DNA of 64,000 nucleotides, taken from the NCBI GenBank assembly GCA_045126975.1, contig JBGVPL010000015.1, positions 1 through 64,000 on the forward strand, given 5' to 3'. Below, one piece after another: positions 16,397 to 23,462 of this stretch. Numbering within the stretch: the stretch's first letter is position 1; each line of letters starts with the position of its first letter. This DNA comes from Aphodosoma sp045126975 (GTDB taxonomy: Bacteria > Bacteroidota > Bacteroidia > Bacteroidales > Paludibacteraceae). Below the pieces are notes generated by a model. It worked only from the letters and a program-made list of their open reading frames with translations. It had not been told where the DNA came from and did no database searches. A program made the translations under genes and the position numbers.

Positions 16397-16999
16397 TTAT
16401 ATTTGATTTAACAATTCTATCACCTTATGAATCTCCGAATACGCCTTCATGTCTTCAGGAGTCTCCTTACACAATTGGCATAACTTCTCTGAATTTTGGA
16501 CAGCACGTTCCAAATCACCATTCTCAGTCAAATATTTATAGAGATTGGTGCGTATGAAATAACGCTTTGTCTTTTCGTATCCTGGCATATACTTCTGCAA
16601 TTCAGGAAGCAACTGCTCATAGCTGTCATATCTTCTACAAACTACATTCGGTAAGAAGTGCAACAAGAACCAAAATTCGGTACATGGATTCGTTTCAACA
16701 AACATTACTCGACCGGCATATTTCTTAACACCATACTTTTTCTTTGCACGCTGATATAGTTGCATCTCTGTAGAATTTTGATATAGCCTATCCATATCAA
16801 ACAAGCAAACAACATAGTCATATTGTTTATCTATATACGACTCCACTAGTTTAAGTACATGATGTATATCGCTATGTTGAGGAAAGTCTGGCGCCACCTT
16901 AAAAGGAAAGCGGCAAGCTACACGTAGAGAATCAAAATAAAACCATTCAGTCTCCCCTTCTCCTATAATAGCTATACTTTTACTTACTACTCTTGCCAT
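16397..16999 (-). CDS. RloB-like TOPRIM-fold protein
   Basis: This 200-residue protein has the RloB/TOPRIM-type acidic motifs: EGETE (14-18) in the first strand and LFDMDR (66-71) supplying the D-x-D. The downstream FVETNPCTEFWFLLH segment is also typical of the RloB family. RloB partners the ATPase RloA in loci linked to restriction systems, and a comparable ATPase/TOPRIM nuclease pair (AriA/AriB) makes up PARIS. Here it follows the AAA ATPase by 4 nt, so the two are almost certainly partners. The expected activity is metal-dependent nucleic-acid cleavage triggered by the ATPase. Confidence 0.75.
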   Translation of the reverse strand: MARVVSKSIAIIGEGETEWFYFDSLRVACRFPFKVAPDFPQHSDIHHVLKLVESYIDKQYDYVVCLFDMDRLYQNSTEMQLYQRAKKKYGVKKYAGRVMFVETNPCTEFWFLLHFLPNVVCRRYDSYEQLLPELQKYMPGYEKTKRYFIRTNLYKYLTENGDLERAVQNSEKLCQLCKETPEDMKAYSEIHKVIELLNQI

Positions 17000-17003
17000 A
17001 AAA

Positions 17004-18302
17004 TCAATCGTTTAAGTTAAAGTATTGACTGCCCAAGAATGGTAATTTAACCAATTTACCCTGCTTGTATGCATTGTATGGTGACAAGTTCTTGTGCAAT
17101 CCAAGTGATGAAAGACGGAGCACTTTTGTTTCCCCTTGCTCATCTTTATCTGTAAACCATATAGTATCTCTACGAATAAACTCTTCATTAAGAAGATTTA
17201 TGTCATGCGTTGTCAACAACATTTGAGATGTACCATTACTATTAGCTAAAAACACCTTGATAAAATATGACAACAACTCATAATGAATACTTGTCTCCAC
17301 CTCATCAATAGGAACAAACTGATTTTTCTTCAAAAGGAAATTTAAAATCACAGCCATTCCCAAGAAACGCATTGTACCATTTGATTCGTACTCCTCAGAC
17401 AAATCATACAACTTCTCTCCTGCTTTATGTGTAAATGTTAATTCTGTATTCGTAATTTTTCCTTTCTTCAACATTTCTGCCTTAGCATTATCATCAAATG
17501 GAGCCTTCTGTATAAGTTGTTCTAATTCTGGAGTAATCAATTCCTCTTCTTCATGCAACGCCACATCCTCAATATTAAAGTCAGATGCTTTTAAGAAATT
17601 CAATATAAATTTCTTAAGTTCACCATCCTTGTCTTTATCAAGATGTTTCTTAACGTATGCCGACAATAACATACCTGGAGCCAATACATCCTTGACCTGC
17701 ATAGCCAAATAATCGTAAACGTCATTCAACTTTGTTTTTTCAACGTTACTCTTACCAAATGCAGCCAACACGCTACTATTATTAATAGTATTACCCAATA
17801 TAGCATCTTGCCCCTTCTTAGAAAGCTTTAAGTTTACTCCAAATTCAATTACTGAAGAATCTGTACTCTCTTCATAATTACGACTATATAATTTAGTAGG
17901 ACGTATTGATTCATAAACCACTAATGATTCTGAATAAATTCGCTTTGAATCCAATTCGAAACTAAGAATATACTTCAATTGATTGATATAAAATGTCATT
18001 GACATCTTTGTATTTTCATTTCTTGAAGTTTCATCTAAAAGAAAAGGAACAACACCTGTCTTCTCATTGCGGTCTTTAGGCATACTCAAAACCAACATTC
18101 TGAAAAACTCAACCGCATTCAATATATTAGTTTTGCCCGAAGCATTAGCTCCATACATAATACCAATCTTCAACAATCTAACACCCTCTTTTACTTCATA
18201 CGAGTACTCATCAGACATAAACGTATCTGAAGTTGGCTCAAAACTAATCTTTTGTGATGATTTGATGGAGAAAAAATTCTCAATTGAAAATTCAGCTATC
18301 AT
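17004..18302 (-). CDS. AAA/SMC-like ATPase (RloA/AAA_15 family)
   Basis: This 432-residue ATPase of the ABC/SMC-related OLD/RloA/AAA_15 type has Walker A YGANASGKTN (50-59) close to the N-terminus. The Walker B aspartate/glutamate is in VPIDEVETSIHY in the last third, preceded by a signature-like region (EESNGTMRF in the reverse-complement reading EYESNGTMRF), and the H-switch is in LLTTHDINLL. In PARIS and RloAB the ATPase senses a phage trigger and controls a TOPRIM nuclease. It is the first gene of the six-gene leftward operon, 33 nt from an almost perfect promoter. Confidence 0.8.
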   Translation of the reverse strand: MIAEFSIENFFSIKSSQKISFEPTSDTFMSDEYSYEVKEGVRLLKIGIMYGANASGKTNILNAVEFFRMLVLSMPKDRNEKTGVVPFLLDETSRNENTKMSMTFYINQLKYILSFELDSKRIYSESLVVYESIRPTKLYSRNYEESTDSSVIEFGVNLKLSKKGQDAILGNTINNSSVLAAFGKSNVEKTKLNDVYDYLAMQVKDVLAPGMLLSAYVKKHLDKDKDGELKKFILNFLKASDFNIEDVALHEEEELITPELEQLIQKAPFDDNAKAEMLKKGKITNTELTFTHKAGEKLYDLSEEYESNGTMRFLGMAVILNFLLKKNQFVPIDEVETSIHYELLSYFIKVFLANSNGTSQMLLTTHDINLLNEEFIRRDTIWFTDKDEQGETKVLRLSSLGLHKNLSPYNAYKQGKLVKLPFLGSQYFNLND

Positions 18303-18334
18303 AGTTATTGCATTTTAATTCTACATTTCGACTG

Positions 18335-18366
18335 CAAATATACAAATAAAATCAATATTATACAAA
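18335..18366 (-). promoter_or_regulatory. Promoter of the six-gene operon
   Basis: On the minus strand TTTG (18366-18363), a 20-nt spacer and TATATTTG (18342-18335) match the Bacteroidetes consensus exactly. The leader to the ATPase start is about 25 nt. No other leftward match was seen within the operon. Confidence 0.75.
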
Positions 18367-18500
18367 TTATAAACCACAAATTTGTATTTTTTTTACAAAT
18401 TCACCAAATATAACTACTATTTCAGTATTTATATCATCATCTTAAATACCACAACTTAAATAAAGGATTAAATAAAAACTCTAATTTACGTAGATATTAG

Positions 18501-18665
18501 CTACCCACAAATCGCCACCTTTATCACACCATCCAGTTTGTTCTCAAATATCCGATATGCTCCCTCTATTTCGCTCAACGCAAAGCAATGGCGTGATGAG
18601 CGGTGTGGTGTCAATCTTACCCTGCTCTATCAAGCGCAACACCTCCCCACAATCGCCGTATGAAT
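18501..18665 (-). pseudogene. C-terminal remnant of a zinc-type alcohol dehydrogenase, frameshifted
   Basis: On the minus strand the sequence encodes YGDCGEVLRLIEQGKIDTT then PLIT. After a one-base insertion near 18594 it continues HCFALSEIEGAYRIFENK and DGVIKVAICG-stop. This is the usual end of medium-chain alcohol dehydrogenases (PLITHRFPL, an E-A-Y helix, then K-V-I). The 5' part of the gene is missing. It stops where the stop codon of the neighbouring nuclease gene begins, so the nuclease probably replaced it. The rest of the gap (18303-18500 and 18666-18678) holds only the promoter listed above. Confidence 0.7.
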
Positions 18666-18678
18666 CTCAATCTTATAT

Positions 18679-19653
18679 TTACCAATATCGCTTATCAAGA
18701 TAAGATGCTAAGTCTGAATATTTGTCAACTATAGGTAAGAATAATGTTTTTGGATCAACTATCATATACTTACTTTGATCTTCCAACATACTTTTCCAAG
18801 TCTCTTCCATTCTCTTATTTGAAACAGAATAAACCTTATCAAGAAGATCCTTATTATCACTAGGAATAACATGAATATGAAAATAATCTTCTGCCTCAAG
18901 TTTTTCAATATTAGAATTTTTAATTACATTTTCCACCCAAAGAGTTTGTCTCATCAACTGATAAAAAGGTTCTTGATAATATATAGAACCATAATAACAA
19001 TCCAAACTTTTTAACTGCATTGATGAATTTATTAATGGTTCATATCTATTCACTCTTTCTTGTCCTTTGCCATTTGTTCCTTTTACTTCACCCTTTCTAT
19101 CTTCATTAGATTTATCCTTTTTGCCATAATATTCTGTATATTTCCATTCAATAGGAATAATCCATCTTTTTTTATCACCCTTATGTACTGCATATATAAG
19201 AGCATCTATAGAGGTACAATTAGATCCCCTAGTTGATATTTTTTCATTCAAATGATCCTCTCTAGAAACCACTTCAAAACCAATATATTGTGGTTTAGCA
19301 TCACAACTTATAGGAAGTACCTTTTCAAACTCATTCCTAACTCCATTCAACATAGCAAGAACTGCATCCTTGTCATGCATTATAGCAAAAAGATGATTAA
19401 GACAAGCTATCTGTGAAGATAATGTATGACCCGTAGGTTTATGGCCACCCCACCATGAAATATTATTATCATTAAAATATTCAATGACACCATCACGTAT
19501 TGGTTCATAAAGATTATTTATTCCATTCTTAAGTACAAAATTTCGACGAATCTTCATAAAATATCCATAACCCTTATCGCCTGAAAATATATTAAAAGTA
19601 TCTCTTATCAGTTTCACCTGACGCTCATACTGACTATTTTTATATTTACTCAT
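18679..19653 (-). CDS. PGN_0703-like PD-(D/E)XK nuclease
   Basis: This 324-residue protein resembles the PGN_0703-like group of restriction-endonuclease-fold proteins. The N-terminal HTLSSQIACLNHLFA region (about 77-91) precedes the core GSNCTSIDALIYAV and IIPIEWKYTE, which give the Asp and the E-x-K of the PD-(D/E)XK site. Members are solitary nuclease-like genes common in Bacteroidota, and their biological role is unknown. It stands between the SDR gene and the alcohol dehydrogenase remnant, in the same direction as both. It has no methyltransferase partner in the window, so it is not a conventional restriction enzyme. A/T-rich codon use fits recent acquisition. Confidence 0.65.
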   Translation of the reverse strand: MSKYKNSQYERQVKLIRDTFNIFSGDKGYGYFMKIRRNFVLKNGINNLYEPIRDGVIEYFNDNNISWWGGHKPTGHTLSSQIACLNHLFAIMHDKDAVLAMLNGVRNEFEKVLPISCDAKPQYIGFEVVSREDHLNEKISTRGSNCTSIDALIYAVHKGDKKRWIIPIEWKYTEYYGKKDKSNEDRKGEVKGTNGKGQERVNRYEPLINSSMQLKSLDCYYGSIYYQEPFYQLMRQTLWVENVIKNSNIEKLEAEDYFHIHVIPSDNKDLLDKVYSVSNKRMEETWKSMLEDQSKYMIVDPKTLFLPIVDKYSDLASYLDKRYW

Positions 19654-19699
19654 AATTTTAACACTTTTTATTTTTCTACAATAAATCTCTTTTCAATTT

Positions 19700-20410
19700 T
19701 TATTTTTCTAACCTCCACCCACAATCGCCATGATAAATCATCTGTCGGGTCATGCCACCATCAATACAAATATTCTCGCCCGTAATAAATCCTGCCTTAT
19801 CCGAACAAAGAAACAAAACCATATTTGCAATATCCATCGGATTACCTACACGCCCTACAGGTTGCTGAACGGCATCTGCACCTTCATACACCGTATAGTT
19901 CGTATCAATCCACCCTGGCGAAATCGAATTGACCCTTGCTCTACCTGCAAGACTCACCGCCAACGCATGCGTCAACGCCGCTATTCCACCCTTTGCTGCA
20001 GTGTAACTCTCGGTCTGTGGTTGACTCATTCGGTCGCGCGAAGAGGATATATTCACTATCGATGCACCGCATTCGGCTAAATAAGGCATCAACAATTTCA
20101 CTAAATAAAACGGTGCTGTAACACCCACACTCAGTGCATACTGAAACTCCTCATACGAACACTCATCAATACCCTTCATCAATGGCAAAGCATTATTTAT
20201 AATACAATCCACTCTATCATGTCGTGCAATCACATACTCCACAAAGGCTTCAAGCACCTCTTTTTGCGCAATATCTCCTACAAAATGTTCACCCTCCTTT
20301 TGTTTATCAATCACATAAACAAAAGCACCATCCGAGCGAAACATATCAGCAATACACTTACCAATACCATTAGCACCACCCGTAACAATAACTACTTTAT
20401 CTTTAAACAT
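19700..20410 (-). CDS. Short-chain dehydrogenase/reductase
   Basis: This 236-residue classical SDR has TGGANGIG (10-17), NNALP (90-94, in place of NNAG), Ser near 122, the catalytic YTAAK and the C-terminal ITGENICIDGG. The substrate cannot be read from sequence. It has its own promoter, 22-53 nt upstream. The alcohol dehydrogenase remnant lies on the same strand about 1 kb downstream, so the two oxidoreductases may once have been neighbours before the nuclease gene came between them. Confidence 0.85.
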   Translation of the reverse strand: MFKDKVVIVTGGANGIGKCIADMFRSDGAFVYVIDKQKEGEHFVGDIAQKEVLEAFVEYVIARHDRVDCIINNALPLMKGIDECSYEEFQYALSVGVTAPFYLVKLLMPYLAECGASIVNISSSRDRMSQPQTESYTAAKGGIAALTHALAVSLAGRARVNSISPGWIDTNYTVYEGADAVQQPVGRVGNPMDIANMVLFLCSDKAGFITGENICIDGGMTRQMIYHGDCGWRLEK

Positions 20411-20432
20411 ACTTTAATTTATTTTATTTATG

Positions 20433-20463
20433 CAAAGGTACAGTTTTTCAATAAATAAACAAA
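20433..20463 (-). promoter_or_regulatory. Promoter of the SDR gene
   Basis: On the minus strand TTTG (20463-20460), 19 nt and TACCTTTG (20440-20433) give a full consensus match, ending 22 nt before the start codon. Confidence 0.75.
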
Positions 20464-20534
20464 GGAAATCAAACCATTTTTATATAAATATACACAGAAG
20501 TAAATAAACTATTCCATATATCACTTTTTTTTCG

Positions 20535-20542
20535 TATCTTTG
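20535..20542 (+). promoter_or_regulatory. -7 element of yjdM
   Basis: TATCTTTG matches TAnnTTTG, 30 nt before the start codon. No clear TTTG was found at the -33 position. Confidence 0.55.
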
Positions 20543-20572
20543 TCATTCATTAAACAAAACAAATAAAACCTT

Positions 20573-20908
20573 ATGAGTGAAATAACTAAATGTCCGAAAT
20601 GTGGTAGCGAATATGTATATTTCGATGGTTCGCTATATGTATGTCCTGAATGTGCGCACGAATTCAGCGCCGACGACCATGCTGCAACTAACGAAGGTCC
20701 AGAAATAGCAAAAGATAGTAATGGTGCCGAACTCTTCGATGGCGATGCAGTAACCGTTATAAAAGACCTTAAAGTAAAAGGCTCATCAATGGTCATCAAA
20801 CGTGGCACAAAAGTAAAATCAATTCGCCTCACCGAAAACCCTGAAGAAGTAGATTGTAAAATTGATGGTAGTAGTATAGTTCTCAAAACTTGTTTCCTCA
20901 AAAAATAA
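20573..20908 (+). CDS. yjdM: Zinc-ribbon protein YjdM (PhnA family)
   Basis: This 111-residue protein has an N-terminal zinc ribbon with two CxxC pairs (CPKCGS at 8-13 and CPECAH at 27-32), followed by the compact PhnA C-terminal domain (FDGDAVTVIKDLKVKG, then KRGTKVKSIRL). The family was long called alkylphosphonate utilisation protein PhnA, but its actual role is not established. It is a monocistronic gene with its own promoter and a shared terminator. The length and motifs are fully typical. Confidence 0.9.
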   Translation: MSEITKCPKCGSEYVYFDGSLYVCPECAHEFSADDHAATNEGPEIAKDSNGAELFDGDAVTVIKDLKVKGSSMVIKRGTKVKSIRLTENPEEVDCKIDGSSIVLKTCFLKK

Positions 20909-20916
20909 CACTAAAT

Positions 20917-20951
20917 AAAAAATCCTCAATTCTGTTGAATTGAGGATTTTT
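20917..20951. terminator. Bidirectional terminator between yjdM and rmuC
   Basis: AAAAATCCTCAATTC pairs with GAATTGAGGATTTTT around a short loop. A-runs and T-runs on the two sides allow termination in both converging directions. Confidence 0.85.
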
Positions 20952-20971
20952 ATCTCTTTATCATATATAAT

Positions 20972-22546
20972 TTATTCTTCACGAGCTACTTCATTAGTTG
21001 AAATCATTAAAGTAGAATCGGTATCTATAAATATAGAATCATCCATTTCTGCAAGAGCTTTCTTTTTCTTATTCTCTTTCGCCCCAGCTTTCAAAAGATT
21101 ACGAGCCGCAGTAATAATACTTTGACCACTATCAGAAGTTGTAATTTTAAGTTTCGAGATTTTCTTCACTGCATCGTTCATACTAGATTCAACATCAAGA
21201 AATCTCTCTCCAAAAATCTGCACTCTTTCTATAATTATATTAGCTGCATCAACCATAGCTTGCTGATTATTTAACTGACGCACTTGTGTCCACATCATCT
21301 CTAACACACGAAGATTCATATACATTGTTTGTGGACCCAAAATCATAACACCATCATCATAAGCCTCACGCCATAAAGTAGCATCATTAAGTAATGCAAG
21401 ATTCAAAGCCCCTTCTATTGGCACATACATGATGGCAAAATTCAATCTATTATATCCCATAGGCAAATATTTAGTATACTCTTTCTTTGCCAAACATTTC
21501 ACCTGCGCTCTTATACTATCAATATGCGATTTCAAATATATACTCTTCTCCGGAGCTCCATCTTCAGTATTCATATATCGCTCATAATCAGTCAACGACA
21601 TCTTTGAATCGACCACAACATGACGATTGTTTGGAAAATGTAATATAAAGTCAGGTACTAAACCCTTACCATCATCACCTTTTGCAATTTTTCCAGATTT
21701 ATCACGTAATGTTTCTTGAGTATCAAATTGTTCTCCCTCTTTAAGTTCCAAATCTTCAAGAAGTTGTTTCAACTTCAACTCTCCAAAATTACCTTGAACC
21801 TTAACTTCTCCCGTAAGAGCTCTTGTCAATCTATCTGCTGTTTCACCAAGCGACACACTCTTTTCCATATTTAATTTAATTGTCGCATCAAGTCGTGTAA
21901 GTGCCTCTTTCTGTTGCTCTTTCGAATTATTAAGAGCCTGTTCCATATCTTTCAAACTTTTTTGAAGAGGGTCAATAATCTTAGAAACTTGCTCTTTATT
22001 CTGATTTTCAAGTTCTGCTTGACGTGTTTTAAGAACATCTTCCGATGTTGTACGCATCTGTTCTTTAATAAGGGCTAATTGTGTTTCTACCTGCTCTTTA
22101 TTCATCTCACGAAGTTGAGCAAGTTGTTTTTCTGTATTTTCTTTTACTTGTGCCAACTGCTTATTATAAGAATCTTTCAACTCATTTATCTGATTCTCAT
22201 AAGATTTTTTCAATTCCAATACAGTTTTTGCATTACGCTCTGCTTCTTCTTTTTTTATATCATCGTTCTGCTGACGTTGTATATCAAGTTGCTTTAATGC
22301 GTTTTCAGCATTAGTTTTCTGTACACTACAATCAGATGTAAGTTCTATAATCTTATTTGTCTGCTCTGCAATTATTTTATCTTGAGATTCAATTTTACTT
22401 GACAATTCAGTAATCCTTGATTCTAAAGATAATACTTTCTCACTATCATCTCCATTATTGCCAAGTTTCTTTCCAACAAAGAAAGCTATACACGACATTA
22501 AAATAATGCCTACTATCGCAATTACAAAAAATATTTCCATACTCAT
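20972..22546 (-). CDS. rmuC: RmuC-type nuclease-fold membrane-anchored protein
   Basis: This 524-residue protein has an N-terminal membrane helix (about 4-25). A long coiled coil runs to about residue 230 and is rich in Gln, Glu and Lys. The conserved RmuC core follows (PDFILHFPNNRHVVVDSKMS near 300-320, then YERYM), which belongs to the restriction-endonuclease-like fold. RmuC limits DNA inversions at short inverted repeats in E. coli, and the mechanism is unsettled. That link is worth noting in a genome so rich in small inverted repeats. It is a single gene that converges with yjdM. Confidence 0.9.
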   Translation of the reverse strand: MSMEIFFVIAIVGIILMSCIAFFVGKKLGNNGDDSEKVLSLESRITELSSKIESQDKIIAEQTNKIIELTSDCSVQKTNAENALKQLDIQRQQNDDIKKEEAERNAKTVLELKKSYENQINELKDSYNKQLAQVKENTEKQLAQLREMNKEQVETQLALIKEQMRTTSEDVLKTRQAELENQNKEQVSKIIDPLQKSLKDMEQALNNSKEQQKEALTRLDATIKLNMEKSVSLGETADRLTRALTGEVKVQGNFGELKLKQLLEDLELKEGEQFDTQETLRDKSGKIAKGDDGKGLVPDFILHFPNNRHVVVDSKMSLTDYERYMNTEDGAPEKSIYLKSHIDSIRAQVKCLAKKEYTKYLPMGYNRLNFAIMYVPIEGALNLALLNDATLWREAYDDGVMILGPQTMYMNLRVLEMMWTQVRQLNNQQAMVDAANIIIERVQIFGERFLDVESSMNDAVKKISKLKITTSDSGQSIITAARNLLKAGAKENKKKKALAEMDDSIFIDTDSTLMISTNEVAREE

Positions 22547-22577
22547 AATATTAATTTTTATTATTTGAAATACAAGA

Positions 22578-22585
22578 CAAAGATA
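22578..22585 (-). promoter_or_regulatory. -7 element of rmuC
   Basis: The minus strand reads TATCTTTG, 31 nt before the start codon. A TTTG lies 16 nt upstream, shorter than the usual spacing. Confidence 0.45.
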
Positions 22586-22639
22586 ATAAAAATTTGGCTT
22601 TCAAACAACTTTAAAACCATATTTAATTAATTTTAAAAT

Positions 22640-22676
22640 AAAAGGGGCTATGTCAAAATAAGACATAGCCTCTTTT
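22640..22676 (-). terminator. Terminator of the fumarate reductase operon
   Basis: GGCTATGTC and GACATAGCC form a 9-bp stem that continues, with one mismatch, into A-rich and T-rich flanks. It lies 25-60 nt after the FrdB stop. Confidence 0.7.
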
Positions 22677-22700
22677 CTTATTTATATGCTAACTAAATTA

Positions 22701-23456
22701 TTAGTCACCAAGTTTTGCACAGATAAATTCGCGGTTAAGGCGAGCGATGTGTGCAAGAGAAACTGATTTAGGACATTCAGCAGCACAAGCACCTGTGTTA
22801 GTACAGTTACCGAAACCGAGTTCGTCCATTTTGCCAAGCATAGCTTTAGCACGGCGAGCAGCTTCAACTTTACCTTGTGGGAGAAGTGCCAATTGGCTAA
22901 CTTTAGCAGCTACGAAAAGCATAGCTGAACCGTTTTTACAAGCAGCAGCACAAGCACCACAACCGATACAAGATGCAGCATCCATAGCTTCGTCAGCAGC
23001 GATTTTGCTGATTGGAATTGCATTAGCATCAGGCACACCACCTGTATTTACTGATACGTAACCACCAGCTTGCATGATTTTATCGTAAGCGCGACGGTCA
23101 ACAACCAAGTCTTTGATTACAGGGAATGCGTGTGAACGCCATGGTTCTACTGTGATAGTTTCGCCATCTTTGAATTTACGCATGTGAAGTTGGCAAGTAG
23201 TAACAGCAGAGTCTGGTCCGTGTGGGTGACCATTGATATAGAGAGAACACATACCGCAGATACCTTCACGACAGTCGTGGTCAAATGCGATAGGCTCTTG
23301 ACGATTTGCTACGAGTTGTTCGTTGAGTACGTCGAGCATCTCAAGGAACGAACTATCAGTTGAAATATTTTTCAAATCGTATGTAACAAAAGCACCTTTT
23401 GCTTTTGGTCCGGCTTGACGCCAAACTTTTACTTTGATATTTATTGTTTTTTCCAT
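22701..23456 (-). CDS. frdB: Fumarate reductase/succinate dehydrogenase iron-sulfur subunit
   Basis: This 251-residue subunit carries electrons between quinol and the flavin. It has a [2Fe-2S] site (CREGICGMCSLY with a later Cys in VTTC, about 62-90) and two ferredoxin-like cysteine clusters (CIGCGACAAAC at about 157-167 and CTNTGACAAECP near 220). It is the last gene of the leftward frdC-frdA-frdB operon and starts 6 nt after FrdA. In anaerobic Bacteroidales this complex works mainly as a fumarate reductase, ending the branch that makes succinate. Codon use is more uniform and G+C higher than in neighbours, as expected of a highly expressed gene. Confidence 0.93.
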   Translation of the reverse strand: MEKTINIKVKVWRQAGPKAKGAFVTYDLKNISTDSSFLEMLDVLNEQLVANRQEPIAFDHDCREGICGMCSLYINGHPHGPDSAVTTCQLHMRKFKDGETITVEPWRSHAFPVIKDLVVDRRAYDKIMQAGGYVSVNTGGVPDANAIPISKIAADEAMDAASCIGCGACAAACKNGSAMLFVAAKVSQLALLPQGKVEAARRAKAMLGKMDELGFGNCTNTGACAAECPKSVSLAHIARLNREFICAKLGD

Positions 23457-23462
23457 GACTAA

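Noticed and set aside
16397..18302. A standard PARIS system (AriA/AriB)
   Set aside because: The ATPase/TOPRIM pairing is similar, but the TOPRIM protein looks like RloB rather than DUF4435, and four additional genes are coupled to it. I describe it as PARIS-like only by analogy.
12583..19653. Prophage or integrative element boundaries
   Set aside because: I found no integrase, transposase, tRNA target or flanking direct repeats. The region is called an island only from gene content and the gene remnant at its edge.
20521..20901. Leftward frame of 126 codons overlapping yjdM
   Set aside because: It is fully antisense to yjdM, which has clear zinc-ribbon motifs, a promoter and a terminator.
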